Source: Phytomonospora endophytica
Lineage (GTDB): Bacteria > Actinomycetota > Actinomycetes > Mycobacteriales > Micromonosporaceae
DNA: 64,000 nt
Assembly (NCBI RefSeq): GCF_014202425.1
Contig: NZ_JACHGT010000006.1
Span: forward strand, 62,001 to 126,000
Direction: 5' to 3'
The notes under the pieces are model-generated. The model worked only from the letters and a program-made list of their open reading frames with translations. It did not search any database and was not told the DNA's origin. Each line of letters starts with the position of its first letter. Within the stretch, counting starts at the first letter, position 1. Below, piece by piece: positions 9,182 through 17,400 of the stretch. The position numbers were made by a program, and so were the translations under genes.

Positions 9182-9562
9182 CGATCAGGGCGTGGCGGGG
9201 AGGGGCCGCCCAGCCGGCCATGAGCCGGACCGCTCGCCGAGCGAGCCGCTCAAGCCCGGCCGGCAGCTCCGCCAGGCCGAAGCGGTCGCGGACGGCGCTC
9301 CAGTTGGCGTCGACGACGGCCGCGCATACCTCGTCGTTGCCCAGCAGACAGGCCACCTCTTCGACCTCGGCCGGGTCGTACACCTGCACACCTACTGTGC
9401 GGATCTCGTCGAGGACCGGGCACGGCCCGGCGACGATGAGACGGCCGGCCGCCGCGCCCTCGACGATCGGGAGGCCCCAGCCTTCCCACGTTGACGGAAC
9501 AGGACGACGTCGGCGGCGGCGCACATGTCGGCTTGCCGGGTGTGGTCGCGTGCCCAGGCGGC
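9182..9562 (-). pseudogene. Glycosyltransferase family 1/4 C-terminal remnant, frameshifted
   Basis: On the minus strand, the peptide AWARDHTRQADMCAAADVVL (about 9562-9500) in one frame continues as PSTWEGWGLPIVEGAAAG in another frame (from about 9497), the classic C-terminal donor-binding segment of GT4-type glycosyltransferases with the conserved glutamates. The frame changes at about 9497-9500. Sequence with coding character continues to roughly 9185 (VQVYDPAEVEEVACLLGNDE). The N-terminal acceptor domain is absent. This is a truncated and frameshifted gene, not a functional enzyme. Confidence 0.75.
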
Positions 9563-9848
9563 GGTGCTCACGTCCGCTCAGTTCGCGTCTCCGCTGGCGA
9601 AGGTGCCCTACCACCTCCGGGCCGCGTGTATCTCCACATGGCTTGCCAGCGGTGTAGCCGTGCCCCGCGCGGCGGGCTGGGCCGGTCACAGCGTCCAGGT
9701 GCTCATGCGCGTCTACGCCCGGTGCATCGACAACGACGAAGCCGCCGCGTTGAAGCGGATCGGGACGACGCTCAAGGCACCTCGCCGGAGGGGGAGCCGA
9801 CACGGAGACGACACGGCAGGGTCAGACGATGACGATCCTCTGCCGTGA
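9555..9848 (+). pseudogene. Tyrosine recombinase/integrase C-terminal remnant
   Basis: The last about 97 residues of a plus-strand frame ending at 9848 read SPLAKVPYHLRAACISTWL, then GVAVPRAAGWAGHSVQVLMR and VYARCIDNDEAAALKRI. This matches the C-terminal catalytic region of actinomycete phage/ICE tyrosine recombinases: the Arg of the LR box, the His of WAGHS and the nucleophile Tyr of RVYARC are present, but the box normally reads LRHA and here is LRAA. No upstream catalytic domain, core-binding domain or start is found, so only a fragment remains. It indicates a former integrated element. Confidence 0.75.
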
Positions 9849-10268
9849 ACGTAGGCACTCCTCGAACACTGCGATGAGCTTGCCCAGGGTGATGGTTTGG
9901 AGTTCCCGGGCCCACGAAGGCATCTCGGAAGGATCGTCAACTCTTTCGGGCTGATGCAGACCGGCGAAGCCGTCCCGGGCCCAGCGAAGCTGGGCGGCTC
10001 GCAGGAACGCAACGATCTCGGTGTAGCGGTCCACGGGGTGATCGCTGTTGGCGTAGTCGAGATCGAAGAGCGGACGCAGGGGCGTGGCGAGCGTGCTCCA
10101 GGAAGACTCCCCGCCAAAACCCTCCATGCGTGGGAGGTCGACCGCGGCCTCAGCGGCGAGCAACGTGTGGAAGGTGTGCAGCGGCCCCCACCCGTAGAAC
10201 GCACCCACGCCGTCCCCGACGCCTCCATGGGAGAGACCGCCCGACGCGACCGTGTACGTCCAACTCAT
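9822..10268 (-). CDS. Uncharacterised protein, 148 aa
   Basis: ATG at 10268 gives MSWTYTVASGGLSHGGVGDG and a frame that stays open to 9822. It is a soluble, tryptophan- and aromatic-containing protein without signal peptide or membrane helix; the C-terminal half (YTEIVAFLRAAQLRWARDGF, then TITLGKLIAVFEECLRSR) looks helical. I recognise no family. Amino acid composition is balanced rather than arginine/proline-rich, which supports real coding. The 3' end overlaps the integrase remnant by 27 bases on the other strand. It sits inside the accessory zone and may be cargo of the decayed element. Confidence 0.6.
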   Translation of the reverse strand: MSWTYTVASGGLSHGGVGDGVGAFYGWGPLHTFHTLLAAEAAVDLPRMEGFGGESSWSTLATPLRPLFDLDYANSDHPVDRYTEIVAFLRAAQLRWARDGFAGLHQPERVDDPSEMPSWARELQTITLGKLIAVFEECLRSRQRIVIV

Positions 10269-10291
10269 GCCGCCAGGTTAGCCAGCAGTCT

Positions 10292-10319
10292 GCTCGGTCT
10301 CGACCGCATGAGACCGAGC
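10292..10319. terminator. Hairpin upstream of the 148-aa gene
   Basis: Perfect 10-bp inverted repeat GCTCGGTCTC (10292-10301) and GAGACCGAGC (10310-10319), 8-base loop, followed on the plus strand by CGCCTTTT. It could end plus-strand transcription entering from the integrase remnant, or be an operator of the minus-strand gene. Confidence 0.4.
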
Positions 10320-10358
10320 CGCCTTTTGGCCTCCCGTTGACGTTGGTGACACTGGTGA

Positions 10359-10562
10359 CAGAACACCGTTGAAGGCGAGACCGCCGAGGCCCGGCGTCAG
10401 CGTGGCTTGGGTGTCACCCACGCGCTGATCCGCACGCCCGACGAGGTGCCCGCGGTCGCGCACTACGAACGGATCTACGCCAGTCTCGGACTCCCAGCTC
10501 CCACCCTCGCGCAGCTGCGAGAAGAGGGCATGCCGGTCCGCGACCTCGGCGACGCCGCGTGA
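10359..10562 (+). pseudogene. N-terminally truncated small protein, possible antitoxin of the PIN pair
   Basis: An open frame without a usable ATG reads NTVEGETAEARRQRGLGVTH then ALIRTPDEVPAVAHYERIYA and ends REEGMPVRDLGDAA at TGA 10560-10562. Its stop overlaps the GTG start of the following PIN-domain pseudogene (GTGA), the arrangement usual for antitoxin-toxin pairs. The 5' part is missing or frameshifted away (in-frame TGA at 10356). I do not recognise the family; the antitoxin role is inferred only from position. Confidence 0.4.
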
Positions 10563-10947
10563 TCGGCGGCCGAATCCTTGATGGATCGGCCTCGCAGCCC
10601 TCGCCGAAGGCTCCGACTACATGCGCTCCTAGTCAGCCGTAGCCGCCGCTCACGGCCTCACCCTTTACGTGCCGGGCCTCGCCCTGGCCGAAGCGCGCGC
10701 CCTGCGCCCCGAGTCGGCCGGCCCACTCGACATCTTCGCCACGCACCCTGAGGTCTACGTCGTCCCCGCCCGGACCGACTCCCCCCGCCGCGACATCGAC
10801 GCCCTCCACGACCAGAGCGGCACATAGGACCCGACGGCCGCGTGGGTTGTCCTGGCTGCCCGTGCGTGCGGCTGGGAGGTCCTTACGTGCGATGCGGAAA
10901 GACTTCGACGACTTGACCCGGGTGTGGTCGTTGACCAGCTCCCGTAG
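10559..10947 (+). pseudogene. PIN-domain toxin-like pseudogene (VapC-like), frameshift and two stops
   Basis: GTG at 10559 begins VIGGRILDGSA, the strand-1 Asp region of PIN nucleases. The frame then shifts near 10594 into LAALAEGSDYMRS, hits TAG at 10630, continues SAVAAAHGLTLYVPGLALAE, hits TAG at 10825 and ends TAAWVVLAARACGWEVLTCD with RLRRLDPGVVVDQLP at 10945-10947. The final part is a typical actinomycete PIN C-terminus and resembles the intact PIN-like gene at 26969-27490. With one frameshift and two nonsense codons it cannot make a full ribonuclease. Confidence 0.65.
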
Positions 10948-10982
10948 TCGGGTTCGGGCACGCAATTCCTAGACCGGGAGAT

Positions 10983-11600
10983 TTAGGTCTTGATTCCACG
11001 TTTTGTCAGGAATGAATCAAGATCGTTTACAAATAGTCCGACTAGGTCGTAGTCTTTGAGTCCCTTGTCGCTATGTCCAAGCTCAACGCGAATGGCCCTT
11101 ATCAGTCGTTCCACGGAGCCAAACACAAACGCGGGATCGCTTTGAGCCTCGGTGCTTAGTTGATTCGAATCCTTGCGCCATTGGCGAACCGCCTGGAGCA
11201 CGACCGGTGTCGACCAAGCTAGGGCTGAGGCGGTGAAGTTCGCCATTGTCTGGGCGAGCTGTGCCTCGCCAACAGGTTTGCGCACGCTAGGTGCTTGATC
11301 AAGACCAAGCCCTCGGACGAACTCTGCGATGAACTCAGAGTGCATCTCGGCCCGCCGCTGGTGTTGTTCGGCTTCGATTTGTTTCATCCGCTCTACGTAC
11401 CGGCCGAGGGCGACCGTCAGCGCAGCAACCGTAATGGTGGCAAATCCACCCAAAATTGAAGCTGCCATCGCGGGATCAATGGCTGCGGTGGTGACATATC
11501 GAACCACCGGCCCCACGGCGACTACGGTTCCGAGAACCAGCCAGCTGATTCGAGGGATCTTGGCAATGAAGGTTCTAAACGATGACCAGAGTTTTCGCAT
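10983..11600 (-). CDS. Two-helix membrane-anchored protein of unknown function, 205 aa
   Basis: ATG at 11600 encodes a 205-residue protein. Residues about 18-38 (ISWLVLGTVVAVGPVVRYV) and 44-66 (AASILGGFATITVAALTVAL) are transmembrane helices; a charged coiled segment (ERMKQIEAEQHQRRAEMHSE) follows and the C-terminal 130 residues are cytoplasmic, ending IRVELGHSDKGLKDYDLVGL then FVNDLDSFL. DNA is visibly richer in A+T than the surrounding genes, indicating foreign origin. Architecture (two helices plus soluble domain, lone gene in an accessory zone) is compatible with a defence or regulatory role, but no catalytic motif is visible and no function can be claimed. About 245 bases upstream (11601-11846) hold only A+T-rich spacer. 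Confidence 0.7.
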   Translation of the reverse strand: MRKLWSSFRTFIAKIPRISWLVLGTVVAVGPVVRYVTTAAIDPAMAASILGGFATITVAALTVALGRYVERMKQIEAEQHQRRAEMHSEFIAEFVRGLGLDQAPSVRKPVGEAQLAQTMANFTASALAWSTPVVLQAVRQWRKDSNQLSTEAQSDPAFVFGSVERLIRAIRVELGHSDKGLKDYDLVGLFVNDLDSFLTKRGIKT

Positions 11601-11846
11601 TCAGCGACATTAGCTCTGCCACTTCGTGACCCTGGGGGTCTTGCCCTCACTGTTTCTTATCGGTCGTTGCCCGAAAGCAACCTGGATGTAGGTTCCCGGC
11701 AATTCGCTGAGCAGCTAGGATACTCTCGGCGCAGGGCAGGAGAAAGAAAATGTGATCTTTGAAGGGCGCCGGTCAGGAAAACCAAATTGCCCATTCTCCT
11801 ATCCGCTCAGGCAAACTAGAGCCCGGATTGGTCATGACCATTTAAC

Positions 11847-12017
11847 CTATCTGGCACGGCGCCGTACTTCTCGAACTGGTGGGCACGGCCAGGGAACGGT
11901 TGTGTGTGAGGTCGGTGTACTGGCTGCTCGTGTGCAGTGGGCGCATGAGGTGCCGTCCCCGCTTCGGGCGTGGGGTCCGACGGCTTCCCCGGGGTACGGG
12001 CTGTCGTAGAGGCTCAT
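11847..12017 (-). CDS. Small cysteine-containing protein, 56 aa
   Basis: ATG at 12017 gives MSLYDSPYPGEAVGPHARSG, then TSCAHCTRAASTPTSHTTVP and WPCPPVREVRRRAR. CxxC, a histidine and a further cysteine (C-A-H-C ... H ... W-P-C-P) suggest a small zinc-binding knob; similar short proteins often accompany regulatory genes in actinomycetes, as far as I recall. No Shine-Dalgarno sequence is visible. It faces away from the decayed regulator at 12129. It may be real or a relic; the spacing of cysteines is the only support. Confidence 0.4.
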   Translation of the reverse strand: MSLYDSPYPGEAVGPHARSGDGTSCAHCTRAASTPTSHTTVPWPCPPVREVRRRAR

Positions 12018-12128
12018 GATTCACGCCCGATGGCCGCGACGATTGCCCCGATCTCGGCGGGGCAGGGCCATGGCATGCCGCAGGCTGCGCACTCTCTGAC
12101 GCATCTGTGCAGATAGGTGCCGCTCCGC

Positions 12129-12658
12129 ATGCCGACACAGCTCCTCGACCGTGTTCGCAGCTATTCGGGATACGTCGCGCAGCTCCTCGACGCGCGGGCC
12201 ACGCTCGCCGAGCGGCGACGGATTCTCGTCATCGCCGGGTGGCTGAGCCTGATTGCGGCGACGCTTCATATTGACCTAGCGCAGGATGCTGCCGCGACGG
12301 CGCCGCCGAGCAGTACGCCCGGGAGGTCATCAGCCACCTCGACGCCGGGCCGGATCCCGCGCGGTGGTCACGTCGGACTGCCAGCGCGCACGTTGACCTG
12401 TCACTTGCCCTCATCTCCGCCGGCCAACTCGACGAAGCCGCCAACGCCACACAACGCGCCATCGAGTCCGGCCGGATCGTCCCCTCCAACCAATGGAGAG
12501 CGGCCGAAATCGTCGAAGCGGTCGAACGGCACGACCTACCCGAAGCGACAGAACTGCGGGAGGCGTTCGAGACCTTGACGGCCCCGCCGGAAGCATGGAG
12601 CCAGCGCGGAGGTGCCGCGACGGCTTCCGGCGGAGCACTTCCGGCCCCTCATCCTTAG
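12129..12658 (+). pseudogene. TPR-type transcriptional regulator remnant (C-terminal, internally deleted)
   Basis: The segment LLDRVRSYSGYVAQLLDARA followed by RRRILVIAGWLSLIAATLHI and DLAQDAAATA is the TPR region of a large actinomycete family of helix-turn-helix regulators. After about 12300 the frame changes and continues AEQYAREVISHLDAGPDPAR, VDLSLALISAGQLDEAANAT and AIESGRIVPSNQWRAAEIVE, the C-terminal TPR repeats of the same family, ending at TAG 12656-12658. The DNA-binding domain is absent and roughly 100 residues between the two parts are missing, so this is a deleted and frameshifted gene. Confidence 0.7.
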
Positions 12659-12695
12659 TAGCCTGCCAGCCGAGGCGATCACAGGAGGGCTGTCA

Positions 12696-12926
12696 ATGCG
12701 AGTCACTTACGACGCCACAGCAGACATGGCGTACATCTACTTGGTTGAGATTGGACCAGGAGAAGCGGTCCGGCAGGTACCGACCGAGGACAACTTGGCA
12801 GTACTCGACTACGACTCGGATGGGCGGATACTGGGCATCGAGGTGTTCAGCGCGGAACGCCGATTGCACCCCGAGGTGCTGAGCGCCGCCGAGAGAATCG
12901 ACCTTGAGCCGGGTCCGCCTGACTAA
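12696..12926 (+). CDS. DUF2283 domain protein
   Basis: Encodes 76 residues from ATG 12696 behind a strong AGGAGGG ribosome site (12683-12689). The opening MRVTYDATADMAYIYLVEIG and the later LAVLDYDSDGRILGIEVFSA are the two halves of the DUF2283 fold, a small beta-rich domain common next to toxin-antitoxin and accessory genes and of unknown function. It is intact although surrounded by decayed genes. A longer upstream start in the same frame (12612) is less likely because it lacks a ribosome site. Confidence 0.85.
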   Translation: MRVTYDATADMAYIYLVEIGPGEAVRQVPTEDNLAVLDYDSDGRILGIEVFSAERRLHPEVLSAAERIDLEPGPPD

Positions 12927-12968
12927 CGTTCGCCCTGGCGCATCCTCGTGGTCCGGACTACTGGTCCG

Positions 12969-13742
12969 TCAGCTGATGACCCTCATGAGATCGACGGCGA
13001 GGCCGGGGGCGACGGCGATCGTAGCTGCTGAACTCAACGAGTGTGGTTCGCCGTCGGCGCCGAGGACCACGGCCCCGGCCTCGCGGGCGATGACGACACC
13101 GGCCATCACGTCCCATGAGTTGTTGCTGAGCATGATGACGGCGTCGGTGGTGCCGTTGGCGACCCATACAAGGTCGATCGCCGCCGAGCCGAACATGCGC
13201 AGGCGCTGCACTTCCGGGATGAGTTTGCTGGTCAGCGCCAGACGGGCGTGGTTCTTGGTCTCGGCGTTCGTGCCGACGGCGTAGTCGCCGATGGATACCA
13301 GGGCCTCCGACAGCGTCATCGTGTTGCTGGCGGAGATCGGCTTGCCGTCCTGGAAGGCCCCACCGCCCTGGATCGCGTGGAACCGCGTCCCCAGGAACGG
13401 CAGATCAACGACGCCGACAACCGGCGTGCCGTTCTCCAGGAGCGCCAGGGAGACCGCGCACAGCGGGACGCCGTGGGCGTAGTTCACCGTCCCGTCGATC
13501 GGGTCCAGGGTCCACAGCAGCCCACCGGCGTCCGAGCCGGTGAGGCCGCGCTCTTCACCGAGCAACGGGATGTCCGGCGTGGCCTCGCGCAGGAACGCCC
13601 GGACCGCGTCCTCCGACGCGTAGTCGGCTTCGGTGGCATGGTCCCGATCGCCCTTCGCGGTTCGGGCGCCGATCTGGCGTTCGCGGACGATCGCGGCCGC
13701 CGCGTCGACGGCGGCTTGTGCGACGGCCAAGTGATCGGTCAT
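12969..13742 (-). CDS. Inositol-monophosphatase family protein
   Basis: Encodes 257 residues from ATG 13742. Metal-binding motifs are all present: LLGEERGL (first Glu), WTLDPIDGTVNYAHG (the DPIDGT loop) and NSWDVMAGVVIAREAGAVV (the WD..AG motif). These Mg-dependent, cytosolic phosphatases act on inositol-1-phosphate, fructose bisphosphate, histidinol phosphate or sulfated nucleotides; the fine specificity cannot be read. It is one of the few intact genes in the accessory zone. Its start abuts a frameshifted remnant on the same strand, with which it may once have been co-transcribed. Confidence 0.88.
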   Translation of the reverse strand: MTDHLAVAQAAVDAAAAIVRERQIGARTAKGDRDHATEADYASEDAVRAFLREATPDIPLLGEERGLTGSDAGGLLWTLDPIDGTVNYAHGVPLCAVSLALLENGTPVVGVVDLPFLGTRFHAIQGGGAFQDGKPISASNTMTLSEALVSIGDYAVGTNAETKNHARLALTSKLIPEVQRLRMFGSAAIDLVWVANGTTDAVIMLSNNSWDVMAGVVIAREAGAVVLGADGEPHSLSSAATIAVAPGLAVDLMRVIS

Positions 13743-14030
13743 ACGATCTCTCCTCGTCCCAGATGGACTGGAAGATGGCTTCGTAGGTGGAGAAGAGCCC
13801 GGCCGACGTCCAGCGGCGTTTCATCACGAACGTTGGACTGTCCCCACCGCGCATCTCTGGCCGGTAGAGCTGAATGACGCAGATGCGGCCGTCGACGAGC
13901 AGGATGTTGAACCTCAAGGTCTCGTCGGTGAGCTGTGGGAGAGCATTCCGGCCGCGACGAGCACGTCGCCGGGCGGCACCGCGGAGCGCTCCCACGCTTC
14001 GACGGTGGCACCGTTCACGGCCAGCCGACC
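13743..14030 (-). pseudogene. Frameshifted remnant of unknown family
   Basis: On the minus strand, GPGRLAVNGATVEAWERSAV followed by PPGDVLVAAGML (about 14025-13940) continues in another frame as LTDETLRFNILLVDGRICVI, QLYRPEMRGGDSPTFVMKRR and AGLFSTYEAIFQSIWDEERS (13930-13740). The two pieces read naturally as one protein if a base is shifted near 13935. The second segment recalls the C-terminal domain of some actinomycete XRE-type regulators, but I cannot name the family. It ends at or over the start of the inositol-phosphatase-like gene. Confidence 0.5.
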
Positions 14031-14142
14031 AGGGCCGACAGCGAGAGACTGTGTCGGCGAACGCCGACACAGATACGACACGGTCAGTGAGATCCAACGG
14101 GCCTCCGTGAGCCCCTGCGAGACCCGACCCCCAACATAGGAA

Positions 14143-14180
14143 ACGGCCCCTCCTCTGCGATACCGCAGGTGAGGGGCCGT
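14143..14180 (-). terminator. Terminator of tRNA-Ser(GCT)
   Basis: Inverted repeat ACGGCCCCTC (14143-14152) and GAGGGGCCGT (14171-14180), 15 bases beyond the tRNA 3' end on the minus strand. Confidence 0.7.
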
Positions 14181-14194
14181 TCTACGTGCAAGCG

Positions 14195-14285
14195 CGGAGG
14201 CTCCGGGATTTGAACCCGGGATGGGGGATGAACCCCAAACCCGCTTAGCAGGCGGGCGCCATAGACCAGACTAGGCGAAGCCTCC
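14195..14285 (-). tRNA. tRNA-Ser (anticodon GCT)
   Basis: A 91-base class II tRNA. Acceptor 5' strand GGAGGCT starts at 14285 and pairs with AGCCTCC at 14202-14196, discriminator G at 14195. The anticodon loop CTGCTAA gives GCT; there is a long variable arm and T-loop GGGTTCAAATCCC. The 3' end points toward the accessory zone, the usual orientation for integration of mobile elements. Confidence 0.95.
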
Positions 14286-14413
14286 ACACGCATCCGCGAT
14301 CGGATACGCGCCGGTCGAGCATACCGGTCGCCGTCGGCGGCTTGCAAAGTGGTTGGCACGCGGCGGCGTGGGGTGTGGTGGGGGCTGTCGGAGAGTGGTC
14401 GTGGGCGTGAAAA

Positions 14414-14443
14414 ACCGCCCCCCGCGGTGAGGCGAGGGGCGGT
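14414..14443 (-). terminator. Terminator of the subtilase gene
   Basis: Inverted repeat ACCGCCCC (14414-14421) and GGGGCGGT (14436-14443), preceded on the plus strand by an A-run (T-run in the transcript), 14 bases after the stop codon. Confidence 0.7.
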
Positions 14444-14456
14444 CGTTGAGCGGGTG

Positions 14457-17400
14457 TCAGGAGGTCACGTTGAGGACCGTGTACCCGACCTGCTCGTTGG
14501 CGCCGTCCAGGTAGAAGACCGCGCCGAGGTAGTTGCCGTCGGCCTGGAGGCCGGTCCAGCTCGCCGTGACGTCGACCGCCGTGCCCGTGGTGACCTTGGC
14601 CGAGGCCGGGTTCACCGTCAGGTCGGCGCCTTCGCCACCGACGACCCACGTGTGCACCGGCACGTCGAGGGACGCCACCGGGGCCGCGTAGAGGTCGACG
14701 AACAGGACGTAGTCGGCGCCCGCGGGGAGCGTCACCGACTCGTCGGAGCCGCCGGCCGCGGAGTTGCCCAGGTACACCAGCTCGTCGCCGACCTTCTGGA
14801 ACACGAAGAGGTCCACGTCGGTGCCTTCGCCGTACTGCGCGAAGTCGGCGTTGGCCGTCGAGAACCGCGCGAAGACCGCGTCGTCCGGCACGGACAGCTC
14901 GACCTTGCCGACGCGGTCACTGGTGGCCGGGTTGGCGGGGTCGAAGCCCTCTCCACCGGTCTTCAGCGGCAGCGTCGCGGCCTGGTCGGGCGCCAGGGCG
15001 GTCGCGACCGACTTCAGCGTCCCGCTGAAGCCGGGCTTCACCGACAGCTTCACCGAGCCGTCGGTGCCGGTGCCCGTCGCCTCGGCCGGGGCCGAGAGCG
15101 CGACGGAACGGACCGCGATGGGGCTGCGGACCGTCTTGCCCTTGAGCGAACGCCACGTGAGGGAGCCGAAGGAGTACTGCTCCAGCGCGGCGGTCGTGCG
15201 CGTGATGGTGACCTTGAAGGTCGCCGACGCGCCCGGGCGCAGCGTGATGCTCTGCTTGTCGACGCTCACCTTGGTGCCCGCGGGCGCCTCGATGGTCGCG
15301 AAGTACGTCTCGGTCTTCGTGCCGACGTTGGTGACCGTGCGGGTCACCGTCTGCTTGCCGGCGAGGTCGCCGACCGAGATCGAGGCGTAGTTCAGGTCCG
15401 AGGGGTCGATCGAGCCGACGCCGCCGGAGTTCGACTCGGGGTCGGGCTCCGCGCACATCTCCGCGCCGCCCTGGAGCAGCTGCCACTGGCCGAGGCCACA
15501 GGCGTACTGCACCCACTCGACCGGGTTCGAGTCGTAGACCAGGCCCGGGTCGAAGGCCTTCGCGATGGCGACGTGGCCGGCACCGAAGTCGAGCGGGGTG
15601 GCGTTGTGCCCGCCGCGCTGGATCGGCTTGCCGGTGTTGTCGGTCTGCGACGCGGTGGTCATCATCGCCGACTTGACCGCCATCGGCGACCAGTCCGGGT
15701 GCTTGCCGATGATCAGCGCGGCCAGGCCCGCGATGTGCGGGCTCGACATCGAGGTGCCCTGGTAGGACGAGTAGTTGTTGCCGTTGTTGCCGGGAGGCGC
15801 CACGGCCGCGATCACGTCCACGCCGGGCGCGGTGATGTCGGGCTTGAGGAGGTCACCGCCACCGGCGTTCGCCGGTCCGGCCGAGGAGAAGCCGGCCATC
15901 TCGGGCGCGCGCTTGCTGACCTGCTTGCCGGCCTCCAGCGACGCGGTGGGCGTCTTGGTGGACTTCAGGTAGTTCAGCAGCTTGGTGCCCGTGGCGGCGT
16001 TGACGTGCACCGACGGGACGACCTGGAAGTCGGCCGCGATGTCCGCGGCGCCACCGGGCACGTTGAACTGGATCATGCCGACGCCGCCGGCCTGCTTGAC
16101 GGCGATCGACTTGTCGGTACGGGCGTTGACACCGCGCTGGCAGGCGACGATCTTCCCGGCCGCCTTGGCCGGGTCGAGGGCGCCGATCACGCACAGGTTG
16201 GCGTCGGACGCGCTCGCGCCCGCGGCCGGGATGTCCTTGGCGAGGACGACGTCCGTGCTGGGCAGGGCCGCGCCACGTCCCGCGCCGGTGAGCTTCTGTC
16301 CGTCGCCGAGGAGCGCGGCGGCCTGGAAGTCACGGTCGTGGGTGCTGGCGGCGACCGTGGTCAGCCACGGGCTGTTGTGCGCCACCGTGCTCGCGCCCGG
16401 GCCGGAGTTACCGGCCGAGGCGGCCACGAACACACCCGCGGCGGCGGCGTTGAGGAACGCGATCTCGACCGGGTCGACGACGTAGGTCGAGGAACCCGAG
16501 ATCGAGTAGTTGATCACGTCGACGCCGTCGGTCGTGGCCTGCTCGATCGCGGCGACGAGGTCGACCGTGGTCGCGCAGGCGTCGGGGTCAATGGTCTCCC
16601 AGCACGCCTTGTAGATCGACAGGCGAGCGGCCGGGGCCATGCCCGAGATCTTGCCGACGGGGGTGCCGTCGATGCTCGCGTCGACGCCGTGGTTGCCGGC
16701 GGCGGTCGAGGCGGTGTGGCTGCCGTGTCCGCCGAAGTCGCGCGGCGAGTCGAACTCGCCCTCGACGGGCGGGGTGGAGCTGGCCTTGATGCCCTCACCG
16801 AAGTAGCGGGCGCCGATGACCTTGTTGTTGCACTCGACGTTGGCGGTCGGGTCCTCGTCGGAACCCTGGTCGCAGGTGCCGGTGAAGCCGCGGGCGCCAC
16901 CGTAGACGGCCTCGTCCTCACCCTCGGGGCGCGGCTCGGGCAGCGGCGCGAACGAGGGGTTCTCCGGCCAGTAGCCGGAGTCGACGATGCCGACGACGAC
17001 GCCGGAGCCGGCGTTCTCGTCGCCGCCGTACTGCGTCTCCCAGACCCCGTTGGCGCCGGTGAGGCCGAGGAAGTCGGGCGTGCTCGACGTGTCGGGCGCG
17101 TGGAGTTCGTTCTTCCACATGTTGGTGACACCGTTGGTCTTGGCCATCGCGGTGGCCTCGGTCGCGGTGAGCTTTACCGCGAAACCGTTGAAAGTGGTGT
17201 CATAACTGTAGATTTTGTCGGCGCCGGGGACTTTGGTCAGCACCGATTCCTGGGCTTGTGCCAGATAACCCTCGTAGGCCTGCACGGCGGGGTCGGTGGA
17301 ACTGAGTCCCTCGCCCTCCGCCGGCTTCGTGGCCGCGTAACCGGATATTCCGCCATCGTAAGAAGCGACGGGGAGTCCGGCGACCTGCACGAGGTATGTA

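Noticed and set aside
12021-12269. An 82-residue minus-strand frame over the regulator remnant
   Set aside because: The plus strand contains the recognisable TPR-regulator segments there; the minus frame lacks known motifs.
5889-14285. The two tRNA-Ser genes as ends of one larger element
   Set aside because: They have different anticodons and acceptor sequences and the DNA between 5.9 and 9.2 kb contains normal intact genes, so only the zone next to tRNA-Ser(GCT) looks like an integrated element.
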